From: CALCCV01 sp964388665
Lineage (GTDB): Bacteria > Bdellovibrionota > Bdellovibrionia > Bdellovibrionales > Bdellovibrionaceae
Assembly (NCBI GenBank): GCA_964388665.1
Contig: CAYMBJ010000049.1
Location: forward strand, 1 to 28,523
Direction: 5' to 3'
DNA length: 28,523 nucleotides
In this document: one piece after another, positions 16,327-24,450 of the stretch
Layout: each line of letters starts with the position of its first letter
Position numbering within the stretch: position 1 is the stretch's first letter
The notes under the pieces: model-generated
Seen by the model: the letters and a program-made list of their open reading frames with translations, nothing else
Databases searched by the model: none
What the model was told of the DNA's origin: nothing
Program-made: the position numbers and the translations under genes

Positions 16327-17124
16327 TTAAAGCAGCAATACTTTTTTAGAGAAGCCACCATCGGCGATCAGGGTTTGCCCGGCCATCACCTCGCCCCCTG
16401 AGCCCGCTAAGAAAAGTATCAGCTCAGCGATTGCGCTAAGGCTCAGTGGCTCCTTGCGGACGGTGCTGCTTGCGTAGTTTTTGGCAATGGCCGCAAACTT
16501 GCTGCCCATCATGATCTGTGTTGACTCTGTCTCCAAAAACCCTGGGTTGATCCCATTGACAGAAATTTTTTTTGCTGCCAACTCGTGGGCGAGATAGGTG
16601 GTCAGCTCCTCCACTGCCGCTTTGGCAGCAGCCAAGAGGCCGTGGCCCGGGACAACCTGAACAGTGTCCATGCCGCTGACAGTGGTGATGCTACTCTGCG
16701 GGGGCATCAGGGGCGTCAACTCTTTGGCAAGTGCAATCAGTCCCCACACCGACAGGGAAAATGTTTTTTGAAAATGATGAAGCTCAACCTCACCAAGTGG
16801 GCGAAAGGATGTGGCTGCGGCATTGAATACAAAGTGGTGCAACTCTTGAAAGTGCTCGCGGACAAAGGCTGCGATTTTTTGCGCACTGCCAGGATCGGTC
16901 ATATCGCAAGATAAAACCTGGCATTGCAGTGAGGTCTCTGGATACTGCAAGCGCACTTTCGACTGCAGTTGGTGAATCTCACCCAAGGCCGCTTTGGCGG
17001 CGGCCTCATCTTGCCGGTAAACAAGAATAAGATTTGCACCCGCTTGTGCAAAGGTTTTTGCCGTGGCCAAACCAAGACCTTTGGTGCCTCCAGTGATGAG
17101 GCAGTTTTTATTTAAAAATTTCAT
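16327..17124 (-). CDS. Short-chain dehydrogenase/reductase-like protein lacking the catalytic Tyr
   Basis: 265 residues from ATG 17124 (AGGTGG upstream; an upstream start at 17142 is less likely). The Rossmann fold is clear: TGGTKGLG at 11-18 for NAD(P), D74 in SCDMTD, NAAA at 101-104, catalytic-type Ser150 (TTVSG), and Lys168. At the place of the SDR Tyr (YxxxK) there is Leu164, and at the Tyr position of FabI/FabL-type enoyl reductases (Yx6K) there is His161. The C-terminal half (KAAVEELTTYLAHELAAK, INPGFLETES) is FabL-like. It is therefore an atypical or non-catalytic SDR. It lies 27 bases after the acyl-CoA dehydrogenase gene on the same strand, suggesting a role in the same acyl-CoA pathway. 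Confidence 0.82.
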   Translation of the reverse strand: MKFLNKNCLITGGTKGLGLATAKTFAQAGANLILVYRQDEAAAKAALGEIHQLQSKVRLQYPETSLQCQVLSCDMTDPGSAQKIAAFVREHFQELHHFVFNAAATSFRPLGEVELHHFQKTFSLSVWGLIALAKELTPLMPPQSSITTVSGMDTVQVVPGHGLLAAAKAAVEELTTYLAHELAAKKISVNGINPGFLETESTQIMMGSKFAAIAKNYASSTVRKEPLSLSAIAELILFLAGSGGEVMAGQTLIADGGFSKKVLLL

Positions 17125-17151
17125 GATTCCACCTCTGATCACTTTCTCTGC

Positions 17152-18318
17152 TTACTTACCTAAAAAGTCTTTAAAGGTCTGCTTTGCAATAATGAGTTTT
17201 TGGATTTCGCTCGTGCCCGCTCCGATTTCAAAAAGTTTAGAATCGCGCAGGCATCTCTCCACCTGATACTCTTCGATATAGCCATAGCCGCCGTGGCACT
17301 GCACCGCCATGTCGGTGACCTTGCGTACACTCTCTGCCACCAAAAGTTTGGCAACGGCAGCTTCACGAACCACGCTTTCGCCTTTGGATAATCTGTCTAT
17401 GGCCATGTACAAGTATTCGCGGGCGGACTCATAGTGCACCATCATCTGCGCAATCTTGTCTTGAACCATCTGAAAATCTGAAATGGCTTTGCCAAACTGT
17501 TGCCGTTCAGAGGTGTACTTTAAAGTTTTCTCGATACAAAATTTCATCATTCCGGTGGCCAGCCCACTAAAAACGATTCTTTCCACATCAAGAGAATACT
17601 TCATGTCGTGAAAGGCGCGTCCTCTCTCTCCCAGAACTTGGGAGAGCGGCACTTTGACATTTTCAAGAAACACTTCGCCCGTGGGTGAGCTGCGGTGGCC
17701 CATTTTTTTAAAAGCTTGCCCCGTTTTTAGCCCTGGGGTTGTGCGTTCTAAAATCAAGGCAATGCCGCGATTAAAACCATTGGCATTTTGAGTAGCGCCC
17801 GCTGCGGGAGGCTCTTTGGCGATGACGATAAAGTGGTCGCCGATGGGCGCATTGGTGATAAAAGTTTTTGTGCCATTCACCAAATAGTGATCGTCTTTTT
17901 TGACGGCAGTTGTTTGGATCCCCACGGCATCACTGCCAATCATAGGCTCCGTTAGTGCCCAACAGCCCATCTTCTCGCCAGAGGCAATCCCCGGTAAATA
18001 TTTCTTCTTTTGCTCCAGCGTACCATGCCGAGCGACATTGGCGCCAAAGAGGCAAGTGCTGGCCAGTGATGACAGGCCAAAGCCATTGCAAAAATAACCG
18101 AACTCTTCGGCCACGGCGAGCTGCAGATAGAGATTGTCGGCGCCGCCAAACTCTTCAGGAAAAATCGGTGCCAGCAAACCTAGACCACCGAGTTCTCGGT
18201 GCACTGAGCTGCAAAACTCACCTGTTTCTTCGCTGGACTCCACTTGGGGCAGCAGGCTTTTTGTTAAAACTTTTCGCAGTTGTGCGCGGACTTCTAAAAC
18301 GTCTTCACTGTTCATCAT
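17152..18318 (-). CDS. Acyl-CoA dehydrogenase, isovaleryl-CoA dehydrogenase-like
   Basis: 388 residues from ATG 18318 (ATG 18315 is equally possible; the frame extends to a TTG at 18339). This FAD enzyme family oxidises acyl-CoA to 2-enoyl-CoA and passes electrons to ETF. Signatures: CWALTEPMIGSDA (119-131), the FAD segment ERQQFGKAISDFQ, and HGGYGYIEEY. The last motif reads LFEIGAGTSEIQ, with Ala-Gly where medium-chain enzymes have their catalytic Glu; this is the pattern of isovaleryl-CoA dehydrogenases, whose base lies earlier in the helix represented here by LDVER (Glu246). This points to leucine breakdown, consistent with the divergent carboxylase genes. The substrate is inferred. Confidence 0.87.
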   Translation of the reverse strand: MMNSEDVLEVRAQLRKVLTKSLLPQVESSEETGEFCSSVHRELGGLGLLAPIFPEEFGGADNLYLQLAVAEEFGYFCNGFGLSSLASTCLFGANVARHGTLEQKKKYLPGIASGEKMGCWALTEPMIGSDAVGIQTTAVKKDDHYLVNGTKTFITNAPIGDHFIVIAKEPPAAGATQNANGFNRGIALILERTTPGLKTGQAFKKMGHRSSPTGEVFLENVKVPLSQVLGERGRAFHDMKYSLDVERIVFSGLATGMMKFCIEKTLKYTSERQQFGKAISDFQMVQDKIAQMMVHYESAREYLYMAIDRLSKGESVVREAAVAKLLVAESVRKVTDMAVQCHGGYGYIEEYQVERCLRDSKLFEIGAGTSEIQKLIIAKQTFKDFLGK

Positions 18319-18531
18319 ATTTAGTATGCTATTGACCAATCTGACCCAGCGTCAAACTGCAAATTGCCGTGTATCACCAAAAGCAATTGACACTGCAGGT
18401 TTGTTGCTTTGTGGTCGCAGTATCCTATGGCGCTGGCCTCCGAAATGGTGATACCATTTAGCAAATTGGTCATTCCGTTGTGGCCTCCTTAATAAAGTGC
18501 AGTAACATAATCAATTTGGCAGGGGGATGTT
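18319..18531. promoter_or_regulatory. Divergent regulatory region of the acyl-CoA cluster
   Basis: 213 bases between the dehydrogenase (minus) and carboxylase (plus) genes. An inverted repeat GTATCACCA (18371-18379) / TGGTGATAC (18446-18454) flanks the centre, and the right half is itself a small dyad (TGGT-GAT-ACCA). A TTGACA occurs near 18386. A shared operator for a regulator of the cluster is plausible; no regulator gene is adjacent. Confidence 0.4.
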
Positions 18532-20229
18532 TTGCGAGTCTGGGAATCTTCTTTTCGAGCAAAAGAAACGGCAACAACAAAAGCAACAACAAAAGCAACA
18601 GCAACTAGCGAAAGCCATGGCGAGCCAATCGATAAAAATTTGCAGCAGCAGATGCGCGGCGTAGAGAGATTGGCGGCTCTGTGGCAGGAGGCGCTTTCTG
18701 AGGGCAGTCCCGCTGCGGTGGAGCGGCACAAAAGGGCCGGCAAATTGACTGCGCGTGAGCGCATTGATCAGCTCATTGATCCGGGGGCATTTTTTTTTGA
18801 ACTGATGCCTTTTGCTGGATATGCACAGGACCCTTCTGGTGCAAAGGTTGAGGTGGGCGCAAGTGTTGTTGTTGGAGTGTCGCTCATCGCGCAGCGCTTG
18901 GTATTGGTTGTGGCCAATGTTCCCACGGCAAAAGGTGGCGCTATCAACAAATGGACTTTGCAAAAGATGCTGCGAGCCTCAGAAATTGCCGAGCAAAATA
19001 AATTGCCGGTGGTTTATTTAGTAGAGTCCTCGGGTGCAGACTTGACCCAGCAGAGCGAAATCTACAATCTTGGTGGCGCCGAGTTTCGTGAAATCACACG
19101 ACGATCAAAAATGGGATTACCAACCATTGCAGTGGTTTTTGGCAACTCCACTGCCGGTGGGGCTTACATCCCAGGAATGGCCGACTACGTCGTGGTTGTG
19201 GAAAAAGCAGCGCAGGTATTTTTGGCTGGGCCCCCTCTGGTCAAGATGGCGATTAACGAAGACGTTAGCGCCGAGGACCTGGGCGGAGCCTATATGCATG
19301 CCTCAAAATCGGGTCTGGCAGATTATCTGGTGCAATCTGAGGCCGAGTCCTTTGTGGTCGTGCGCGAAATTGTCGAGAACTTTCCCAAAGATCAATGGCC
19401 TAATCACGATACAGTCCTCAGCTCCATGGCAACCATTAATAATGAGAATGAAAAGCAGTTCGCTCCTCACTATGAGATCGATGAGCTGCTCAGTATTCTT
19501 TCCGCGGATGTGCGAGTGCCCTATGATTCACGCGAAGTGATTGCTAGGATCACTGATGGATCGCGATTTTTAGAGTTCAAGGCCCTCTATGGAACCAATC
19601 TGATTGCTGTGAACGCCAAAATCATGGGTCAGAGTGTGGGCATTTTGGCCAACAATGGTGTCATCACCCATGATTGTGCGCAAAAAGGCGCGCAGTTCAT
19701 ACAGCTGTGCAATCGTCGTGGCCATCCAATTATTTTTTTACAAAACATCACCGGATTTATGGTGGGAAAGCAGGCGGAAGAATCCGGAATCATCAAATTT
19801 GGCGCTCAGCTCATCAACGCTGTCTCTAACTCTGAAGTTCCTGCGATCACGATCATAATAGGGGCCTCTTATGGTGCCGGTAATTACGGAATGTGCGGTC
19901 GTGCGTATCAACCGAGATTTTTGTTTTCTCTTCCCTGTTCCCGTCTGGCAGTGATGGGTGCCGAACAGCTGTCGGGTGTTCTGAGCCTGATTCAAAAAGA
20001 AAAGATGGCCAAGGCGACTCCCGCAGAAATTGAAAAAATGAATCAGCAACAGGAGCAACTAAAAACCCAAGTCGCAAATGAATCGGATGCGTTTTTCGGT
20101 TCTGGTCGCCTGTGGGATGACGGCGTGATTGACCCCCGCGAGTGTCGCAAGGTGCTGGCGTTGTGTTTGCGAATCGTCAGTCGAAAAATTGATATCAAGG
20201 GCGGCGATTTTGGTGTTTTTCGCAACTGA
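18532..20229 (+). CDS. Acyl-CoA carboxylase carboxyltransferase subunit (methylcrotonyl-CoA carboxylase beta-like)
   Basis: 565 residues from TTG 18532 (AGGGGG upstream). This subunit moves CO2 from carboxybiotin to an acyl-CoA. The crotonase-type carboxyltransferase fold is clear: HKRAGKLTARERIDQLIDPG (66-85), the first oxyanion region FGNSTAGGAYIPGMADY (203-219), GPPLVKMA, LGGAYMHASKSGLADY, and the second region ITGFMVGKQAEESGIIK followed by GASYGAGNYGMCGRAY. The last motif favours MccB/geranyl-CoA carboxylase-type over AccD. The first ~30 residues are Thr/Ala/Lys low-complexity encoded by a 12-bp repeat, making the protein longer than the usual ~535. The biotin carrier subunit follows 132 bases downstream. 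Confidence 0.9.
   Translation: MRVWESSFRAKETATTKATTKATATSESHGEPIDKNLQQQMRGVERLAALWQEALSEGSPAAVERHKRAGKLTARERIDQLIDPGAFFFELMPFAGYAQDPSGAKVEVGASVVVGVSLIAQRLVLVVANVPTAKGGAINKWTLQKMLRASEIAEQNKLPVVYLVESSGADLTQQSEIYNLGGAEFREITRRSKMGLPTIAVVFGNSTAGGAYIPGMADYVVVVEKAAQVFLAGPPLVKMAINEDVSAEDLGGAYMHASKSGLADYLVQSEAESFVVVREIVENFPKDQWPNHDTVLSSMATINNENEKQFAPHYEIDELLSILSADVRVPYDSREVIARITDGSRFLEFKALYGTNLIAVNAKIMGQSVGILANNGVITHDCAQKGAQFIQLCNRRGHPIIFLQNITGFMVGKQAEESGIIKFGAQLINAVSNSEVPAITIIIGASYGAGNYGMCGRAYQPRFLFSLPCSRLAVMGAEQLSGVLSLIQKEKMAKATPAEIEKMNQQQEQLKTQVANESDAFFGSGRLWDDGVIDPRECRKVLALCLRIVSRKIDIKGGDFGVFRN
18572..18605 (+). repeat. 12-bp tandem repeat near the 5' end of the carboxyltransferase gene
   Basis: CAACAACAAAAG occurs twice exactly (18572-18583, 18584-18595), followed by a partial CAACAGCAAC unit. 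Copy changes are in frame, so they would vary the N-terminal tail length without breaking the gene. Confidence 0.7.
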
Positions 20230-20293
20230 AGACAGCGGCGGTGACAGTGATGATGATGGTGAGCAAGAGGAAATTCTACAAAGAAATATCAAG

Positions 20294-20321
20294 GCAGAAA
20301 TGTCAAAGCAGAAATGTCAAA
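20294..20321 (+). repeat. Exact 14-bp tandem duplication between carboxylase genes
   Basis: GCAGAAATGTCAAA is present twice back to back in the 132-base spacer between the two carboxylase subunit genes. The spacer is A-rich and has no gene. Confidence 0.8.
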
Positions 20322-20361
20322 GATGAGATATGACAAGAGATATTAAAAGAAGCGAAAACAA

Positions 20362-22440
20362 ATGAGACCAAAGAAAATGCAAAAAGACAGTACTGATCTC
20401 AAGAGTTCGCAATCGATGCGTAAGAGTTCAAACTCTATCGGCACACTGCTCATTGCCAATCGCGGGCCCATTGTCAGTCGCATTGCTCGCACCTGCAAAA
20501 AGATGGGCATTCGTAGCCTTGGCCTTATGACAGAGGCCGATAGAACTTGGAATTACATTCACGATGTGGATGAGATTGTGGAATTGCCCTCAGGCCCCTT
20601 GGCCGGGAACTATCTTGATATTGAAAAGATTCTTGCGATTGCCAAAGCACACAACGTAGATGCCATTCATCCTGGCTATGGTTTTTTATCTGAAAACTCT
20701 GAGTTTGCTACTAAGGTCGCAGCACTTGGTATTGTATTTGTCGGCCCAAGTGGTCGCGTGATTGAGACCTTGGGCAATAAAAAGCTCGCAAAAGATCTGG
20801 CAAAGAAGTTGAAAATTCCGGCGGTGGAAAGTTTTGCGGTGGGTGATTCTAAAGAAGTGAAAGAGCACGGATTGAAGCCACCACTATTGATCAAAGCCCA
20901 AGCTGGAGGCGGTGGTCGCGGCATGCGCATTGTCGATGATATTAAAAAACTCACAGAGACTTTGCAATTCGCCTCGCAGGAGGCTCAGAGCAGTTTTGGT
21001 GACGGGCGCCTGTTGGTGGAAAGGTTTTTTCCGCACACGAAGCACATAGAAGTGCAGGTGGCCTTTGATAGCCATGGCCAGGGGGTGGCCTTTGTCGAAA
21101 GGGAATGCACGGCACAGCGCCGATTTCAAAAATACATCGAAGAGTCGCCGTCGCCGCGCTTATCAGAGGAGATGCGCGCACAATTGATGGACTGGGCTCA
21201 TCAAATTTGTGTCGGTGCCGGCTACAGCAATATTGGAACGGTGGAGTTTCTTTGGGACTATGCAAAGCCTTCCGAGGCCAACCACAAAGATTGCTTTTAC
21301 TTTCTCGAAGTCAATCCGCGTTTGCAAGTGGAGCATGCGGTGACCGAGGCTGTCTACGCCGAAGAAAATCTAGATCTGGTGGAGTTGCAGTTGCGTTTGG
21401 CCATGGGTGAAGCGCTATCAAGCTGTGTTCCGGCCACTGCTGGCAAAAAGCAATTGTTTCCGAAAACGAAAAATCATGCCCTCGAGGTGCGAATCTGCGC
21501 CGAAGATGCTCTTTTGGACTTGCGACCCCAGGTGGGATTTTTTCGTTATCTAGATTACGATTCGAAGTTGGCGCGCTGGGAGATGGGCTGCAAAAGTGAT
21601 TCAGAGATTTCTGGCAGTTTTGATTCCATGATTGGAAAAGTGATTGTGTCCGCTCCCTCAAGAGCGGAGGCCGTCGCAAAATTGCAATCGGCTCTTGCAA
21701 GCCACATCAGTTTTGGACCCACTCTCAATCTTGAGTTTTGTCGCTTTGTACTGTCGCACGACGATTTTTCCTCGGGCGACTATCTGATTGAAAGCACTGC
21801 AAAGTCTTGGCTCCCTCAGTACGGTCCCCACCTGTCAAACACGCTGGCGGACATTCGAGAAGCCGTATTGAAGCTGGCCTATTTGCACAGTGTCTGTCGC
21901 TATCAAACTTCGCAGTTTGGGTTTTTAGGTTTTGACTACCGGCCGTTTCGAAGTTTGCGCCGCGTGCATGTGAAGCTCGAGCCCTGGGCAAGCGAAAAAA
22001 CCCTAACCACTGAAGTGGCTGTGGCGCACACGGAGTTTGCAGAAGTTTGCGCCAAGCCGCTCGCCAAGCGCTGTTGGGAAATTCAAGTGCATACTGCAGG
22101 TCGCGACTGGCGCACTTGCAGTTGGGCGGACGCTGCAGACGACAAAATGGAGCTGAGCCTCCCTGGCCTACCGATCTTGTTGGCGCAGATCAACCCCACC
22201 CAAAATGTGGCGGGCTCGCAGCGACAGGCGGTGATATCCTATGCCGGCAAGGTTTTGCGCATTTTAAAAAAACCAGGTGATTTTGTTGCGGCCAATGAAC
22301 CCATTTTAGTTTTGGAGTCCATGAAAATGGAATATCAGGTCTGTGCTCCGGAGCCTGGATATCTGGAATCATTGCATTGTGAGCTGGGTGAAATTTGGTC
22401 TAAAAAAAGTTTACCTTATGTTCTGAGGCCCTTGAACTGA
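20362..22440 (+). CDS. Acyl-CoA carboxylase biotin carboxylase / biotin carrier subunit (MccA-like)
   Basis: 692 residues. It carboxylates its own biotin with ATP and bicarbonate, then hands it to the carboxyltransferase. Residues ~26-130: LLIANRGPIVSRIARTC and HPGYGFLSEN (103-112). ATP-grasp: AGGGGRGMRI (181-190), FVERECTAQRRFQKYIEE (244-261), FLEVNPRLQVEH (315-325). C-terminal carrier: ESMKM at 652-656 with biotinyl Lys655. Length fits MccA/PccA. Several usual positions differ (NRGP for NRGE, LDIEKI for LNI). The ribosome site is weak; ATG 20377 or 20416 are alternative starts in a poorly conserved N-terminal tail. Gene order beta-alpha is as in mcc/liu clusters. Confidence 0.92.
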   Translation: MRPKKMQKDSTDLKSSQSMRKSSNSIGTLLIANRGPIVSRIARTCKKMGIRSLGLMTEADRTWNYIHDVDEIVELPSGPLAGNYLDIEKILAIAKAHNVDAIHPGYGFLSENSEFATKVAALGIVFVGPSGRVIETLGNKKLAKDLAKKLKIPAVESFAVGDSKEVKEHGLKPPLLIKAQAGGGGRGMRIVDDIKKLTETLQFASQEAQSSFGDGRLLVERFFPHTKHIEVQVAFDSHGQGVAFVERECTAQRRFQKYIEESPSPRLSEEMRAQLMDWAHQICVGAGYSNIGTVEFLWDYAKPSEANHKDCFYFLEVNPRLQVEHAVTEAVYAEENLDLVELQLRLAMGEALSSCVPATAGKKQLFPKTKNHALEVRICAEDALLDLRPQVGFFRYLDYDSKLARWEMGCKSDSEISGSFDSMIGKVIVSAPSRAEAVAKLQSALASHISFGPTLNLEFCRFVLSHDDFSSGDYLIESTAKSWLPQYGPHLSNTLADIREAVLKLAYLHSVCRYQTSQFGFLGFDYRPFRSLRRVHVKLEPWASEKTLTTEVAVAHTEFAEVCAKPLAKRCWEIQVHTAGRDWRTCSWADAADDKMELSLPGLPILLAQINPTQNVAGSQRQAVISYAGKVLRILKKPGDFVAANEPILVLESMKMEYQVCAPEPGYLESLHCELGEIWSKKSLPYVLRPLN

Positions 22441-22466
22441 ATTTGCAAATTTATTAAGGAAGCCAT

Positions 22467-23327
22467 ATGTCAACAAAAGTGATCCTCACCTGCGCTCTCA
22501 ATGGGGTGCTTACAAATCCAAAAACTCATGCAGTGCCTGTTACACCAGAAGAAATGGCAGAAGCTGCGGCAGAAGCGCACAGAGCTGGAGCCAGCATTGT
22601 GCACATTCACATTCGTGATCAGCGACCCGACCATGGACACCTGGCCACTTGGGATCCTCAGGTGGCAGCTGAAATTGTGACGGCGATTCGTGAGCGCGTG
22701 CCAGGCTTGATCATCAATTGCACCACCGGTGTTTTGGGGTCTGATATCAGCGGACCTCTTGGTGTGTTGGCCGCAGTAAAGCCAGAAATGGCAGCCATGA
22801 ATTCGGGGTCTCTCAACTATCTAAAGGTTCGCAACAATGGTCAATGGGCGTGGCCACCGATGCTCTTTGATAATCCTGTAGAAAAGGTGCAGAAATTTTT
22901 AGAATTTATGAATGCACATCAGATCATTCCTGAATTTGAATGTTTTGATACAGGCATCTTGCGAAGTGTGGCCATGTACCGTGCCGCAGGCATGTACGCG
23001 GCCGCACCTTTTGTTTCGCTCGTGATGGGAGTGGCCAGTGGTATGCCCGCAAAGTCCAGTTGGCTGCCATTGCTCAAAGAAGAAATGGCTTCAGACGCTC
23101 ATTGGCAGGTGATTGCAATTGGACGTCAGGAAGTTTGGCCACTTCTGCGCGAGGCCGTGCGACTGGGTGGACATGTGCGCACTGGACTCGAAGACACTTT
23201 CTATTTACCAAATGGACAAAAGACACAATCAAATGGCGAGCTGGTGGCGGCACTAGCGGCACTGGTCAAAAGCGAAGGACGACAGATAGCCACTCTTGCT
23301 GAGGCCAGAGCGCAGTTGTTGTTGTAA
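22467..23327 (+). CDS. DUF849 beta-keto acid cleavage enzyme (BKACE family)
   Basis: 286 residues. BKACE enzymes are zinc-dependent TIM barrels that condense a beta-keto acid with acetyl-CoA, giving acetoacetate and a new CoA ester. Seen here: ILTCALNG (6-13), the zinc pair H46 and H48 in VHIHIRD, TTGVLGSD, the MNSGSLNY segment (111-118), FECFDTG, and GLEDTFYLPNG (240-250) with the conserved Glu242. AAGGA precedes the ATG, 26 bases after the MccA-like gene, so it belongs to the same transcript. The natural beta-keto acid cannot be read from the sequence. Its place in a leucine-type cluster, where HMG-CoA lyase is usual, is noteworthy. Confidence 0.9.
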   Translation: MSTKVILTCALNGVLTNPKTHAVPVTPEEMAEAAAEAHRAGASIVHIHIRDQRPDHGHLATWDPQVAAEIVTAIRERVPGLIINCTTGVLGSDISGPLGVLAAVKPEMAAMNSGSLNYLKVRNNGQWAWPPMLFDNPVEKVQKFLEFMNAHQIIPEFECFDTGILRSVAMYRAAGMYAAAPFVSLVMGVASGMPAKSSWLPLLKEEMASDAHWQVIAIGRQEVWPLLREAVRLGGHVRTGLEDTFYLPNGQKTQSNGELVAALAALVKSEGRQIATLAEARAQLLL

Positions 23328-23333
23328 CTGATT

Positions 23334-23530
23334 ACTAGCCTCAACTCGACAATAATTTTTGGTCATAATCGCTAAAGCTCGCACCAGAAGGCCCAAGGCG
23401 GCAACGTCCTCACTTTTGCCAAACTCACCTTAGGGGAACTAAGCCTTCGGCTGGCAAAAGCTGTGGGCGCCGCCGCCTTGGGCCTTCTGGCGCGTTCTGT
23501 CTCAAAAATTACTGTCGAGTTGAGGCTAGT
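23334..23530. repeat. 197-bp imperfect inverted repeat (long hairpin / MITE-like)
   Basis: The outer arms ACTAGCCTCAACTCGACA (23334-23351) and its reverse complement (23513-23530) are perfect, and the match continues through TAATTTTTG. An inner pair is perfect over 19 bp: CCAGAAGGCCCAAGGCGGC (23384-23402) with 23472-23490. Further in, CTTTTGCCA (23413-23421) pairs with 23452-23460, and CTTAG-GGGAA-CTAAG (23429-23443) forms a separate small hairpin inside the central loop. The whole would fold into one long stem. It lies after the BKACE gene and before the toxin-antitoxin pair; it could be a palindromic mobile repeat, a transcription end, or a structured RNA. No clear target-site duplication flanks it. 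Confidence 0.85.
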
Positions 23531-23607
23531 GGACAGGAAGATGATGGGTAAGCGCTCCATTTCATTTTTGTGCCCACTAAAACTGAATTCTGCAAAAACG
23601 CCCTAGT

Positions 23608-23967
23608 CTATTTTTGATTCATGGAAAAGGGAGCTTCAGTGAGATCGCGTAGCTCAATCATATGATCTGCAATCGAGGCAAAAAATTCATCACTTTTAAT
23701 GCAATCAGGTGACGTCACTGTGACATCAATGCGCTGTTCATCCAACTTTTCATGAAAGCGATTGATGAGCTGTACTCGGCGCTCTCGAAGTTCATTGACT
23801 CTTTCAACTGGGGCCAATATCAAAAGGTCAATATCTCCGCCCCGCTTTGAATCATCGACTCGGCTACCAAACAGAAAGAGCTTAGCCTCCCCTACTAATC
23901 CGAGTTCTACCAGCTGTTCTTGAAATGTATCTATCAATACTCTGCATTCGCGTTTACTCAATCGCAT
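23608..23967 (-). CDS. MNT-domain nucleotidyltransferase, likely antitoxin
   Basis: 119 residues. A minimal nucleotidyltransferase: GSRVDDSKRGGDIDLL gives G34-S35-x9-D45-x-D47, with a third acidic residue D81 in RIDVTV. In HEPN/MNT (type VII) systems this protein neutralises the HEPN partner by adding AMP groups. Its ATG lies inside the end of the HEPN gene (10-base overlap), so the two are translationally coupled. Pairing and motif are seen; the antitoxin role follows from family knowledge. Confidence 0.88.
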   Translation of the reverse strand: MRLSKRECRVLIDTFQEQLVELGLVGEAKLFLFGSRVDDSKRGGDIDLLILAPVERVNELRERRVQLINRFHEKLDEQRIDVTVTSPDCIKSDEFFASIADHMIELRDLTEAPFSMNQK

Positions 23968-24407
23968 CCGTCAACTACCTTGTATGCCAGTCGCATTCGG
24001 AGCTCCATCAAGACAGGTGTATACTTTAGAAATTTCTGCAGAATTTTATCGAGGTCTCCTTCACTGTATTCATGGACCGCCACATTACGAAGGTTTCGAA
24101 TCTCAAGCCAGGTATCGATTGAGTCAATGAGATGCAATTTCTCTGCGCGATTCAAGAAGTCACGAAAAGCTCCATCAAAGGCGGGATCATCTTGCAGGAC
24201 GGCGGCTTTGATATATTTGCTTAAAAAAAGATCGGAAGCCCTAGAGAATCTGGTGGCCATCGAATCCCAACGCTCTAGCTCTTCTGGTTGTAAATCCGAA
24301 AGCCTAGTGGGGAGCGACCGCACTCGATCGTAAGTGTATTCAAGATAGTTAAGAGCTTTAACTAACTTTGAGTAATAATAACTTCTGAGGTCTTTTCGCA
24401 TTTTCAA
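23958..24407 (-). CDS. HEPN-domain protein, likely toxin of an HEPN/MNT pair
   Basis: 149 residues, all helical. Near the C-terminus RNVAVHEY provides R107-x4-H112-x-Y114, the Rx4HxY RNase motif of HepT-type HEPN toxins. SRASDLFLSKYIKAA and EIRNLRN are typical of this HEPN subgroup, which pairs with MNT nucleotidyltransferases. HEPN toxins cleave RNA; the tyrosine is the AMPylation site in the studied HepT-MntA pair. The toxin gene comes first and the MNT gene overlaps it. A palindrome 44-59 bases upstream may serve autoregulation. Confidence 0.85.
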   Translation of the reverse strand: MKMRKDLRSYYYSKLVKALNYLEYTYDRVRSLPTRLSDLQPEELERWDSMATRFSRASDLFLSKYIKAAVLQDDPAFDGAFRDFLNRAEKLHLIDSIDTWLEIRNLRNVAVHEYSEGDLDKILQKFLKYTPVLMELRMRLAYKVVDGCD

Positions 24408-24450
24408 TCCTTCTCAGTAATTGCTTACAAGACCTGTTACTGGTATCAAG

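Noticed and set aside
18511..18963. Cys/Phe-rich minus-strand frame over the carboxyltransferase 5' end
   Set aside because: Its odd composition results from antisense reading of the CAA/AAG repeat; no start signal.
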